Shown here: piece by piece, positions 44,657 to 55,595 of the stretch
Layout of the letters: each line of letters opens with the position of its first letter
How positions within the stretch are numbered: the stretch's first letter is position 1
NCBI GenBank assembly: GCA_903772945.1
Contig: CAICTM010000468.1
Location: 1-64,000, forward strand
Source: Seminavis robusta
Taxonomy: Eukaryota > Bacillariophyta > Bacillariophyceae > Naviculales > Naviculaceae
DNA: 64,000 bases
Reading direction: 5' to 3'
The notes under the pieces: model-generated
What the model was told of the DNA's origin: nothing
Seen by the model: the letters and a program-made list of their open reading frames with translations, nothing else
The model's database searches: none
Translations under genes and position numbers: made by a program

Positions 44657-46405
44657 TTGCTTGGGGCAGATCTTCTGGTGCAATGTTGTCATCCTCATCA
44701 ACCAACTTTGCCACTGCAAGCCCTCTGCTGGATTCTGTAGGAGTGCGTTGGTTGGCCAATGCTGTAGCCACCTGCCAATCTGCTTCCACTGTTCACTAGA
44801 AGAGCTAGTCTGGCTGACCAAAGGTCCATTAGCAGTGGCACCTACAAGGGAGAATCTCAGTGTTTCTGCACGTTGCAGGTCCATTCCTGGAGCACCAGCA
44901 TACGCCCCCGGGCGGGGATTGACATTTTGTGTGGGTGCAAGAGGACGCCTGTTTGCGCCTTGGGTGTCGTCCCGTTCTGGAGTGGTGGTATTTTCGGGTT
45001 GGACAAGACCTGCATTTTGGAGCCGAGCCTCCACTATTCTGACCAGATCAACTATTGCTACATTGTCTTCCACGTATTCTGTCGTTTTTTCCGTGGCGGA
45101 AACAGCCTGTGGTACTGCGGTTGTGGGATGAAGATTTAGTATGCACTCTTGCTCTGTTGGACTGGCATCCGAATCTTTTAGGCGGGCTTCCACAATTTTT
45201 GCCAGGTCCTGAGGGTCCAGTGTTTCTTCCATAATCTGGGGGGCTGTGGTAGAAAGATGTGTTGTAATTTTCTTTCCTTCGGACTTTTCTGCAGTACTTC
45301 GATGGAGATTGTCACTGTGGGACCAATCACTAGATTTTTCCTTGGATGCTCTGGCTTCTTTCTCAAAAGCTAGTAGCTTTCTCCGTTCTGCAGTTCTTTT
45401 TGTCTCTCCTCTTGGATATTTGATAAGCCTCTTTGCAGCTTGTAGGAGTGGAGCATTGATGGTGGTAGCTTTGCTGGTCCACCCTTGGCTGCTGCTGTTT
45501 GTAGAATCGGCCTGTACCGGTAAAGGTACCACATTGCCAGACCTATCTCCTTGAACCCCGGTGGCTCTGCTCTTACCAGATGGCCCACTTCTTGGATAGG
45601 CAATGTTTCGCTTTTCATTTGCCAAGAGGGCACTGGCCTCAGCAGTTTTGGTATTATTGGCCATCATTTGCTTCTCTCTGTGGATCAGCTGCTGCTCATT
45701 GGTGTCGGCAGCTGTCTGAGGAACTGATGTGCACTTTTTGGGATATGCAATGTTTCGTTTTTCTTCTACCAACATGGCACTTTCGGTGATGACTTTTTGG
45801 GCTGTAGTGGCACCAGTAGTAGTAGACGTGGGCAATGGAGGATCCTGTTGGTGTTTCTTTTTCTTTGCTGCTGGATAGGCAATAGACCGCTTGGCTTCCG
45901 CCAAAAAGGATTGTTCCTCCTTTTCATTCTTCTGCTGTTCTTCTTTCTTCTGTTCCTGCTGTCCATCCTTGCTTTCATCTTGATCTTGGTTGCACGAGGA
46001 CGAGTCCAGGTTGCCGGGTTTGCCAGCCATATCTTCCGTAGACGTGGGATGATCCGCATCAGTACCTTCGCACGTGCTTCTGGTCGCACGGACTCTGAGA
46101 GCCTTGCCAATGACATCGAGTTCTTCTGGAGGTTCTTCAGTTACTGAGGGTGATTGGTCTTGCATTGTACTGGTGGATTTACGAGGATAAGCAGCATACC
46201 CGAGCCCTAGCTCGTGGGTAGTCCTCAAGCACATCTCGTCTGAATCCGTTATTAGACGTTCAGTTTTTTTATGAGGATAAGCAGCAGTTTCTTTCCTGCT
46301 CGTTGGCTGCGGTTGGCTGTTCCCGTGCTGGCCCTTATTACTGGAACCAGTATCTCTCTGTCCCGCCGCTAGATGAGCATCATCGTCGTGTTTGGTTGAC
46401 GGCAT
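44657..46405 (-). pseudogene. LRR receptor-like gene, 5' part: cytoplasmic tail with four KRxIAYP repeats
   Basis: The ATG at 46405 (MPSTKHDDDA) aligns with the starts at 7143 and 13283. The tail is the longest of the family. It has LDVIGKALRVRATRSTC (96-112), repeated units FLAEAKRSIAYP (167-178), MLVEEKRNIAYP (211-222), LLANEKRNIAYP (260-271) and LLQAAKRLIKYP (320-331), then RRKLLAFEKEARASK (341-355), two LDPQDLAKIVEARLKD-type helices (about 396-411 and 449-463) and RPGAYAGAP (498-506). After SSSSEQ (about 539) the frame shifts: homology continues in another frame as TESSRGLAVAKLVDEDD, then EDLPQA, where the LINE begins. A 72-nt retroposon adds residues ~46-76 in frame. It is disrupted by both the LINE and the frameshift. 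Confidence 0.85.
46178..46285 (+). mobile_element. ~72-nt T-tailed retroposon, in frame in a receptor tail
   Basis: TTTACGAGGATAAGCAGC (46178-46195) and TTTATGAGGATAAGCAGC (46268-46285) flank a 72-nt insert (46196-46267) beginning ATACCCGAGCCC and ending GACGTTCAG plus Ts. Insert plus one duplication copy is 90 nt, so the host frame is kept: 30 residues including TERLITDSDEMCLRTTHELG are added and the AAYP[RH]K target peptide is duplicated. The near-identical copy at 25437-25512 shares both ends. Confidence 0.8.
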
Positions 46406-46744
46406 GTTGATCAAGCTCCTTCAATGGCACTATCTACCGGTAATAACTCGGGGCTGTAGTTGTAGGTGTGTAAGTTTTGTTTTTGTGTCTCAATCATTTT
46501 GATCATGATGGGAATTAAGGCAAAGAATAATCCAAACTCGGAGAAAAACAATATGGTTGCAAAACCCGGTCGTAACAACTTCTTTATATACCGGGCAGAC
46601 CCCGGTGATCTCTGAGGCCATTTATTGTGGTGGTGGTGGGCTTTGGTTGGTTGGCTAACCTTAGAGTTAGTGTTTTCTCTAATGGACTTCAGCCCCCTTG
46701 GGCCCCCGTTTTCCGAATTCCTTGCACTTTCTCATAATGATACA
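46406..46744. other. 5' flank of the 46405 gene
   Basis: A short non-coding stretch between the start codon and the minisatellite. No promoter element could be supported. Confidence 0.35.
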
Positions 46745-47275
46745 ACGGATCCCAATATTTTCCTCACATCGCACACTTCTAAACTCCCTTAAGCTTCCAA
46801 GTCACTTTCTCAGACGGAAAATCTAATGACCTACGTTGCACACCTCTAAACTCTCTTAAGCTTCCAAGCCACTTTCTCAGACGGACAAATTATTGATCTA
46901 CGTTGCACACCTCTAAACTCTCTTAGGCTTCCAAGCCACTTTCTCAGACGGACAAATTATTGATCTACGTTGCACACCTCTAAACTCCCTTAAGCTTCCA
47001 AGCCACTTTCTCAGACGGAACCAAGCCACTTTCTCAGACGGAAAAAATTATTGATCCACGTTGCACACCTCTAAACTCCCTTAAGCTTCCAAGCCACTTT
47101 CTCAAACGGACAAATTCTAATGACTCGCGTTGCACACCTCTAACTTCCTTAAGATGCCAAGCCACTTTCTCAGACGGAAAATCTAATAACTCACGTTGCA
47201 CACCATGCTCTAAACTCCCTTCAGCTTCCAAGCCACTTTCTCAGATAGAAAAATCTAATACCTCGTGTTGCACAT
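46745..47275. repeat. ~66-bp minisatellite, about eight copies
   Basis: Units contain gttgcacacctctaaactcc, cttaagcttccaagccactt and tctcagacgga. The gttgcacacc landmark falls near 46834, 46901, 46969, 47059, 47128 and 47195, with degenerate ends at about 46768 and 47267. One unit has an internal 22-23-bp duplication (near 47020). It lies upstream of the 46405 start and downstream-side of the sulfotransferase. Confidence 0.88.
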
Positions 47276-47629
47276 GTTCCAATTCAGCTCGCCCGGTATA
47301 TCTATTACACCTCCGGTGTCCTTTTCAGCAAATGCGGATCCTATATTCTCAAGATGCGAGCTCCGTTTGATTTCGGTAAGTTCATGCCAAGCCAGCAGAG
47401 TGATCAACGTTATTGCACGTGTGACCGGTTGCCGCACCACTTGCGACACCTCGGGAGACACGATCGCAAAAGCCAATTGTTGGATGCCAACAAAACGCAA
47501 CGAAACCTCGACTGTACATACTCCCTAGCTAGCTAGCCTAGCCAGAACAGAATCAGCACCTGCCTCGACGGGCGATCGAGTCCTCATCATATTATTTCAA
47601 AATTGTTAGTGCAGTGTCTAGCTAGCTAG
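47276..47629. other. intergenic, 3' flank of the sulfotransferase
   Basis: No gene recognised. CTAGCTAGCTAGC tracts lie at about 47525 and 47617. Confidence 0.4.
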
Positions 47630-49780
47630 CTACCCAGTCTTCCATAAGGATGGTTTCCACCGTAGCAGGGGGACACCGTCTTCGTCGTCATCGCCGCCAA
47701 TGGTTGCCGTACCATACGTATTCTTCAAGAATTCATCAAAGAGCTTATTGTAAGGTTGGAAAAAGTGTTTCAACTGCTTTCGAACCTTTTCGTCTCCGAA
47801 TTCCGTTTTCCACGAGTCGACTTCTTGTTTGGCTTGTTTCCGCAGCGACTCTACAAGAGCCGCCGGGGGTGCATGAGGTGCCAACCCCAGCTGCCGCAGC
47901 AGAGCGGCATATTCCGTCTCGATATCCGCCGTAAAGACTTCGTGCTGCACCACGACAATTTCGGTTTGCGGATTGCGACCCGTTTCTTGCATCCATTGGA
48001 ACCACGGTTGCACCATGGCTTCGTAGAGGGACTGCCCGACCGATGCCTCCCACGCGGTTGGGGTTTGTTGCTGATACCGTTCCCACGCTTGACGATTGGT
48101 AATAGCTTTCAAGGCGGCTTGTCGTTGCTGCGCTTGATCTCCATCGGGTACCAACAATCCCGCCTGTTGCATTCGTTCCAAATCGCGCGAAATCCAATTC
48201 TCCAATGACAGCGTCAGTCCTCGTTGTTGCGCGGCTCGATACTGTTGTAGCAGTCGTACCAGTGGATGCCGGACCGTCATGACGAGTTTGACCCATGGCA
48301 TGGAACAGAGAATGAGAGGTGCCATTAAATGTTCGTAGAGTAACGTTTCGGGGACCGTATCGATGACGACTTGTGTGGAATGCCGTTGCAATTGCCGCTG
48401 GGTCCGTACGTGCCGTGCCATGTAGGCATGTCGAGCGGCTCGTGTTCGAATTCGAACACTCTTACTATTGGCGTCAACTTCTTGTTTGGCAAACTTTTTG
48501 GCATTGTACGTAAAGAATTGCGATTGCAACGCCTCGGCCATTTGTGGATGTGTCGATAGTAATTGCCAGAGTACGTGACTTCCCCCATGATCGGGTCCCA
48601 GCAAAAGTGCAAAGGGTGCCCGTGAATGCCACTGGGTCGTACTATTATTGTTTTGGTGGTTGTTTTGGCGGTTGTCGTTGCGTGGGAACCAATCGGTTCC
48701 CTGCAAGTCACAATAGCGTCGTACAAATGAATGATTATTGGTGGAATCGGGTGGCAACGCCGCTAGTTGCAGCCGCATGGATGGATCGTAGGTTGCTTTG
48801 GGGAAAGTTGGTTGTTTGGGTTGGCTAATTTTGATGATGGGTTTGTTGTTGTTGGTCTTTTGTTGGTTTCGTTTGGAGGCTGCATCGGTGGTGGTGGATG
48901 GATTGGATGATCGTTTTTGGTCATCGACCTCACCAGTAGAATCCGTAATGGTTGTATCTGGTTCCGCATCCAAAGACGTGACGATTTCTTCGGGTACATC
49001 GTTGTCGAGTGCCGTCATTGGAGCATTGGCAGTCGTTGTGGAGGAAGACAGTTCTGATGGTGTCGTATCGTTTGGTTGCTGTTGCTCTTGCTGTAATGAT
49101 GCCTGTATTTCCTTTTGTTTATCCTTTTGTTTCTGTATCAAGTGTCCATCATCGTCTGCGGATTGTGCCTTGATTTGTTTGTCTCCATTTTGGAATCGTT
49201 GATTGCTGCCATTGGCGGTTTGTTCCCGGAGCAATCCCAATAAGCAGAAAATAGCAATCATTCCCATGACACGAATGAATCGTTTGATCCGTATCGATGC
49301 TGTAGACGACTGGTGATGATTGGAAGATCTTCGTAATATCCGATGGGCCATGGACCGAAAGCCAGTAGCAGAAGTAGTGTGTGTGATGGTACCGGTAGCC
49401 GCGGAAGTGGTGGATATCAAACTCTGTTGGGACGATTCACTCATGTCTGTCGCAATATCGAGGGGATGTATTATTCTGTTGTTGGAGTTGGGTGAATGTA
49501 CATGTAGAAAAGAACTGGCACTGCCATTGGAGTGGTTCATGTTTGGTAAATGAAGTGAATGTTGGTGTTGCTGTTGCTGTTGAAGGTAATTGAGTCTTTG
49601 TTTTTGAATCAGCAGTGTTTTTCGTTGCCTTTTTTCGGAACTGGGTGTGGAATTGGCTGTAATACTATTAATAGTACCAGTGTTTGTGATCCCAGAAGAA
49701 GTGGGAGAAACGATTATTGTTGGATTGGGGACTGTTGTTGTGGTTGGCACTGGATATTCTCCATCGTGTTTCTTTTGCAT
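47630..49780 (-). CDS. type II membrane sulfotransferase (PAPS-dependent), 716 aa
   Basis: The ATG at 49780 (MQKKHDGEYPVP) is in good context (tcaacaccATG). The longer frame begins with TTG only. Residues ~1-165 are Asn/Gln/Ser/Thr-rich; a single TM helix follows (about 169-186, IRVMGMIAIFCLLGLL) with KR before it, then a Gln/Thr-rich stem to ~330. The C-terminal ~340 residues are a sulfotransferase domain: PFALLLGPDHGGSHVLWQLL resembles the 5'-phosphosulfate-binding loop (GPxxxGSxxL) and KLVMTVRHPLVRLLQQYRAA the 3'-phosphate motif (RxPxxRxxSxY-like). KHFFQPYNKLFDEFL is the typical C-terminal LKxFYxPYN box. It likely acts in the Golgi on polysaccharides or glycoproteins. The loop has Gly-Gly-Ser where many have Lys-Thr-Gly-Thr, so activity is not assured. 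Confidence 0.8.
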   Translation of the reverse strand: MQKKHDGEYPVPTTTTVPNPTIIVSPTSSGITNTGTINSITANSTPSSEKRQRKTLLIQKQRLNYLQQQQQHQHSLHLPNMNHSNGSASSFLHVHSPNSNNRIIHPLDIATDMSESSQQSLISTTSAATGTITHTTSATGFRSMAHRILRRSSNHHQSSTASIRIKRFIRVMGMIAIFCLLGLLREQTANGSNQRFQNGDKQIKAQSADDDGHLIQKQKDKQKEIQASLQQEQQQPNDTTPSELSSSTTTANAPMTALDNDVPEEIVTSLDAEPDTTITDSTGEVDDQKRSSNPSTTTDAASKRNQQKTNNNKPIIKISQPKQPTFPKATYDPSMRLQLAALPPDSTNNHSFVRRYCDLQGTDWFPRNDNRQNNHQNNNSTTQWHSRAPFALLLGPDHGGSHVLWQLLSTHPQMAEALQSQFFTYNAKKFAKQEVDANSKSVRIRTRAARHAYMARHVRTQRQLQRHSTQVVIDTVPETLLYEHLMAPLILCSMPWVKLVMTVRHPLVRLLQQYRAAQQRGLTLSLENWISRDLERMQQAGLLVPDGDQAQQRQAALKAITNRQAWERYQQQTPTAWEASVGQSLYEAMVQPWFQWMQETGRNPQTEIVVVQHEVFTADIETEYAALLRQLGLAPHAPPAALVESLRKQAKQEVDSWKTEFGDEKVRKQLKHFFQPYNKLFDEFLKNTYGTATIGGDDDEDGVPLLRWKPSLWKTG

Positions 49781-51911
49781 GGTGTTGATTGATTGCAGTG
49801 TCCAAGAAAACCAAAACAAGAAAGTAAATGGATCAATGGAATTTTTGAAATAGTCTAGCTTGGTTGTGGATGGACTTGGTAGATGGTAGATCTCAATTGG
49901 TAATAACCAGGAAAAAAGTCAACTTGGGTATCTGATCTTCTTATCTTGCCAATTAAAATAGGAAGACAAATGTGGATTGTCAATTTCTTTTCTCCTTTCT
50001 CTTTCAGTTTCAATTACCAACAGGTAGATGGATGGGAGACAGTGGACCAAAAGGTCGATGGATGGATGGATGGATGGATGGGTGGATGGGGTATCAGCAG
50101 TCAGGCAATCTTATCAGTCAGTCTTTGGGTTAACTTGTTTGGTAGACATCCAAATTTCAATTTTGACTCCAGACTCTTGTCTTTTGATGGGGGTAGCTTG
50201 AATGGGGCAGACTGTCACTCTGAAGGTAGATTTGGGTAGAATGATTATCCATTAACCAATGGGTATCCTAAGGGTATCTGGGGTATCCTCTTATTAATAA
50301 AATCGAATTGAATTCTTCTTCTAGATAAAAACAGCAGCTATACCAATCCTGACACTACCAAAGCTGGGGTAGACAAGTACAGTAAAATGGATTCCAGCTG
50401 TATGGTACCGGTATGGTAGCAACAGACAGTTCTATCAGTATACTTGCTCTAGACTACTTCTATACATTCAATGCAATGATGGTTGGCCGCATTGCTTTAT
50501 TTGTGGTTTGTGGGTCTGCGATTTTTAGCCGTTGCTTTGGCGCTCAGCGGACCAGGTCTTTCGTGAATGATGAAAGATCGTCCAATCAAAACACTGTATT
50601 CATTCGTGTCATTGTGTTGATGCCTCCAACAAGGCCGCACACTACCTCACAGCTACACGCCACCACTTTCCTCCGTCCGGTCCCTTCAAAACTTTAAAAT
50701 AGACAGAGCCGACTCGACTGACTAGCTAGCTAACTAACTGGTTGTCTTTGGCCAACCATGTTAGCATGAGAGACCTCAAGCGGAAAGCTAATACAACATG
50801 GGGTAGTGATTGAATCATTCCAGAAGCATTGTACAGTACAACATGAGCAGCACATCCACGTGACCTGTTGTTGGCAATGATGTGATGCATGCATGGCTGG
50901 CTGTTTGCGAAGAACAACCGAGGGCTTGTTGTTTGCTTGACTGCTTGCGGGCGGCTATTAGTTTGTGTGGTTGTGGCTGCAACTGTAGAACTGACTATCT
51001 AGCTATGCAACCAAACCAGACTAATGGAAACGACTTGACTTGACTCGACTCTTCCCACAGAACTGGGCATGTTCTTGAAGCGTGTGGCTGGACAACACAA
51101 TCAGCCAGCAGGCGCCAGGGCACTTCTTCAATGCTTGACGCTACGTAGTTGGTCAACATAATACGGTATGCTACTAAGCTAGCTAGCAGAAGCTCGTGTA
51201 CTAGGCAAACTCGGGTTCTCGCTCGAGATGCGGGTCGTGGCAACATGTAATTGCCCCATCACCACCTGACTGTGATCATTAATTTCACCCCCATCTTCTC
51301 CTCCTCCACTCGACTGGAATAGCTACTGGAATGGACAATATTATATTACATGTACTGTATGTATCAAGAACATCGTAATAAGATGCCTCAATGGCTTTTA
51401 TCGATCCAAAGCTGGCCCTATCGCTTTTGCTTTTTGCTTCTGCTACCACACCGGAACATCAATACCACGTCAACGGAAGAGTGAGTGCGGTGGCAAAAGC
51501 ACTGGCAAGATAGGGCTCTGGCAAGTGACTAGTACTTCATGCGGTACTGATGAAGTGATTAACGAATGGTTACAAGAACTCCAGGGGCAATTAAGTACTT
51601 ATGCTCTCTGCATATTCGGAAAGAAGTCCTTTAATGCATTATAAGACAACAGAGGACTTAATGAGAGTACGAAGAGAATATCTGGAGACTACAAAAGAAC
51701 TTTTAAAAGCTTCTTGACTGGACAAGACCACCACTTACCACACACCACATCCAGCATCCAGCAACATCTCTTTTTATTGTCGGCTGCAGCATCAAATAAT
51801 AATTGAGCGGCACACGGCACACGCCCCAGTGTTCCAGTTGCTGAGGCTTCACAACAGCACAGTTATTATAGCCAAGATATAATAATCATCCAACATATCC
51901 AACACCACATC
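49781..51911. other. intergenic between divergent sulfotransferase and LRR genes
   Basis: No gene recognised in 2.1 kb. A (GATG)n/(GGAT)n microsatellite lies at about 50056-50090. The segment near 51340-51400 is AT-rich with TACATGTACTGTATGTA. The LRR start follows at 51912. Confidence 0.4.
50056..50090. repeat. (GGAT)n microsatellite
   Basis: Seven or so uninterrupted ggatggat units near 50062-50090, with related gatgg units just upstream from 50028. Confidence 0.8.
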
Positions 51912-54311
51912 ATGTCTACGGGTATTAATAATAGTGCTACTAGTACAAGTACAATGAAGGATGAGAAAGATGACTTTGATATTCTGGACGTCGTAGCTGC
52001 TCGACTGAATGATCACAGCAATCACAGTAGCGTTGCTACTAACGGTACGAGTTCTCATCTGGATGGCCAAGACGTGGATGTGGAAGCACAGACCACAACT
52101 CGAAATCTCACCAATGGCAGTGATACCACAAGTGGTGCGAGAAGTACCAGTACTTCTACAGACGCCACGATCCTGCCCGTCGCGGCTCGGCAAGAGAGTC
52201 TCCCTGGCGCCTATGCCATTGCTCCCACCCCAGTAGAGGCGGATAGTAGCGATGATCTACTACCGGTAGTACAGCAAACATCAGACAACAGCAGCAACTC
52301 TATAGCTCAGGACGAGGAGGCAGCGATTCCAGACAAGAACGACGAATGGGTCCCCAGGGATTCTACAAGTACAAGTACAGATACGACCAGAACGGGTGAC
52401 TTTGACAGTCCGGACAACACCACAAGTACTACTGCGTTCAGCCTACCGGTAGGAGGCACATCTGAAACTACAAATCGCCAAAGCAGCTTGGTAGAGGCAG
52501 TTTTGGTTCCAGAGGACACTCTGCAGTCCGCAGCCGACCTGCCTCAAGCACAAGATTTTGATGCTGCCGAATCGGCCAGGAGGAGAGCCAGGAGGGACAA
52601 GCAATTCCAAACCAAGGTATTTTCTGTAAGCTGTCTTGTTTTGATTGTGATTGTTGTCATTCTGGTAGCAGTGGTGGTTTTGACTCCCGGCAACAATGAG
52701 GAATCATCGTACCCTCATAGTACCAACCATGATGATTTCTCAGCAACCACCCCCACAAGAGCTCCTTCTCCTGCAGCTTCCACTACACTCCATGGCAGTA
52801 TCCTCGACTTGCTCCCACAATGTACTGTCAGGTCCATTGAGGAAGATCCAGAGTCTCCCCAAGCACAAGCCTTCCAATGGCTATGGGATGATATCGAACA
52901 AGGAGATTATCTCTATGATTCTTCAGAGGAGGAAGGCCAGATGATACAACGGTTCGCCCTGGCCACTCTTTATTTTGCCACCAATGGGGACTTGTGGACT
53001 ACCAACTCCAATTGGCTCAATCACAGTGTTCATGAGTGTGACTGGTTCCAACAGTCATCCTTCTCCCTGCGGGACAAGCGATCCAAGTTCATTTCTGGGT
53101 ACTTTGAAGAATTCAAGAATATTTCCGGTGCTCCATCCTGTCACAACCATTCTGGTTTGTACCAGCATTTGTGGCTAGACCAGAACAATCTGGTGGGATC
53201 TATCCCAGAAGAGCTCTTTCTCTTGACTTCCCTCGAAACTCTCTCCATTGGGAGAAATAGGATTGAAGGAACCATCTCTACAAGAGTGGGACAACTGACA
53301 CAGTTGGAAGGATTGGTCATTAATGGACACGCCAAAGTGGGGACCATACCCACAGAGATTGGCTTGCTGACCAAAATGCGGGGACTCGGGTTGAATACTA
53401 ACGAGCTGGAGGGAATTTTTCCAACGGAACTGTGGAAGCTCACCAATCTACAGACCATCCTTTTTGGTGAAAACCCAAACCTAAAAGGGAGCATTCCTTC
53501 AGAGATTGCTTTGATGACCAACCTTAGATGGCTCAACATGGATAGCACTCATTTCTCAGGTAAGTGAGCATGTTTTGGTTAATTGTGGCCGGAACCTAGC
53601 AAGAATAAAGCCGGATGCCTGTCGTCTAATCTCCCCCATTCTTTGTATTGGCACACAATAGGCACAATGCCCTCAGAGCTGGGACTGCTACAGAAGGCCG
53701 AATTGATCGTGTTTGTAGCCAACAGGCTTTCCGGAAGTCTGCCAACAGAACTGGGTCTCTTGTCTGGTGTAGGCATGTTCTCTGTGTCGCAAAACCAGCA
53801 CTCTGGCACACTTCCCAGTGAACTTGGACTCATGACATCATTGACTATTCTCTCTCTGCGAGACAACCAATTTTCGGGGGAAATTCCATCGGAATTTGGA
53901 TTACTGACAAGCCTGTCCGACTTTCTGAATCTACAAAACAACCAGCTTCTCTCCGGGACCATCCCAACCCAGTTAGGGCTGTTGACAAAGTTGCACGAGC
54001 TAGAGATCCAAGGAAATGTACTCAGCGGACAAGTCCCAAGTGAATTTGGACAACTGGCTTCCATTGGCAAACTGAATGTTGCCAATAACTCACTGACTGG
54101 AGTTTTGCCCTCCGAGCTGGCCGAATTACAGCTGCATACCCTGAAGCTGGAAGGGAATGTTGGGCTGTCAGGGATTGTTCCAGAGGCCCTGTGCAGTCTG
54201 AATGGCTCCTGCATTGCCACTATCATAAATCCTTGTGAAGGACCATATGGTCTCTCCTTTGATTGTGGTAAGGGCAGCACGCTGTGTGGATGTGGTTGTT
54301 CCTGTGGTTAG
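51912..54311 (+). CDS. LRR receptor-like type II membrane protein, intact (765 aa)
   Basis: Two exons, 51912-53559 and 53662-54311, joined through a phase-1 intron (donor GTAAGT, acceptor cacacaatag), giving HFSG-TMPSELG and 766 codons. The tail has DFDILDVVAARLND (21-34), LPGAYAIAP (97-105), repeated STSTSTDTT segments, and DLPQAQDF (209-216) before RRRARRDKQFQTK and a TM helix (about 236-258). Outside: ILDLLPQCTVRSIEEDPESP, cap FALATLYFATNGDLW...CDWF, about ten LRRs (GTIPTQLGLLTKLHEL) and FDCGKGSTLCGCGCSCG at the end. It links the two subfamilies: intron as in 15337, tail motifs as in 10325. Strong basic charge before the TM supports a cytosolic N-terminus. Confidence 0.92.
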
Positions 54312-55595
54312 CTAGGTTTTCGTTGCACAATAGATGCGAAAACGACAAAGACCAATGAACACATCGCGACGGCAAGTGCTCCGTTCCTGCAGAAGACCAA
54401 CATTTTTGGTCTAACTATCTAACTAACGATCCATGGATAGTAAGCGTTGGCATCTTCTCTTTCGGCGTGACAAAACCCTTGCATTGCACGGGGACCGGGC
54501 CGGTCTAGCCATCTTGCCAGGCTGCTCTCGCCCGGAACGCAGCCATGCACGATCCTGCTGTCTCTTTCGTCGTGGTGACGGTGGTGAAACGAGTTCCATC
54601 GGACTAGCTAGCAGCTCCAACAGTATGAAGCAGCTCCGAATCGATCGTTCAAACAACAGCTCGGTTGCCGGAACAGAAAGGTCAGACAACTGGAACGAGT
54701 AAAAAGGAAGCAAAACACAGTACAGTGTGTAGCATGTTAGGTGTTTCATCAACAGGGCTCGGCATGCACGCAGCCGCCGCCGCTCAATCGGAGGAGTAGT
54801 GGCGCAGCTTAGGTCAAAGTCATGGCATAACGCAAGCGGGGTTTCAATCATATCATCAACAAAGTCGATTGTTTTCGATCTGAGGTACAGTACTCTGTAA
54901 CTACCGTATATATGGATCCTACCAGTTTCATCTCCGGTCACAATTTGTTAGTTCGACGTCAATCCTTCTCTCAACTGCCAGTTACGTGTTTCATCAGGCT
55001 CCTATAGCTATAGCTTCTACTGGAGTACCGGTTTGCCGCTGCATTAGCTACTAGCTACCATAGCTACTACATGTAGCGGTTCCGGATGGGTAAGGGAAAC
55101 CCGTAGATCAGCGAGCAGGGGATCCAGAGGGCGGGACGTCTGTGACAAAGTCTTTTGTGCCGTGCTGTTGGAACCGGCGCGGGAGTCGCTGCTACGGTAC
55201 GGTATGCCCGCCCTCCGCTCTGTGCCGTCGTTCTTGACTTGGAACGGCAAGACACAAACTTGAACCTACCGTACGGCAAAAGGATATGGATTTCTGTGCA
55301 TAGCAACGAGTGCAAAAGGCAACGAGATGACTTGGCTTCGATGCCGCTACTACAGATACAAGGCACAAGGCTATGGTATACGTAGCTAGCTAGCTAGGGG
55401 TATGAGCACGTAGTTCTTTATATAGTCAATTTTGGATACAATCAAGTCAAGTCAATCAAGTAGTCAAGTCAAGTCAAGTCAAGTTACACAGATAATAATA
55501 TAGGATCCTCCAAAGTCAAAAACGCACACTCCTTCTCTCTCTACCGTACTTGCAGCTAGCTAGTACAGTACAGTACGGTATGGTCCATTTACCAT
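54312..55595. other. intergenic, no gene recognised
   Basis: Holds tandem AAGTC units (about 55442-55482) and TAGCTAGCTAGC tracts. An ORF pair at 54423-54941 and 54433-54702 on opposite strands lacks any recognisable domain. Confidence 0.4.

Noticed and set aside
48798-49202. Plus-strand cysteine-rich ORF
   Set aside because: Antisense to the Gln/Ser/Thr-rich stem of the sulfotransferase.
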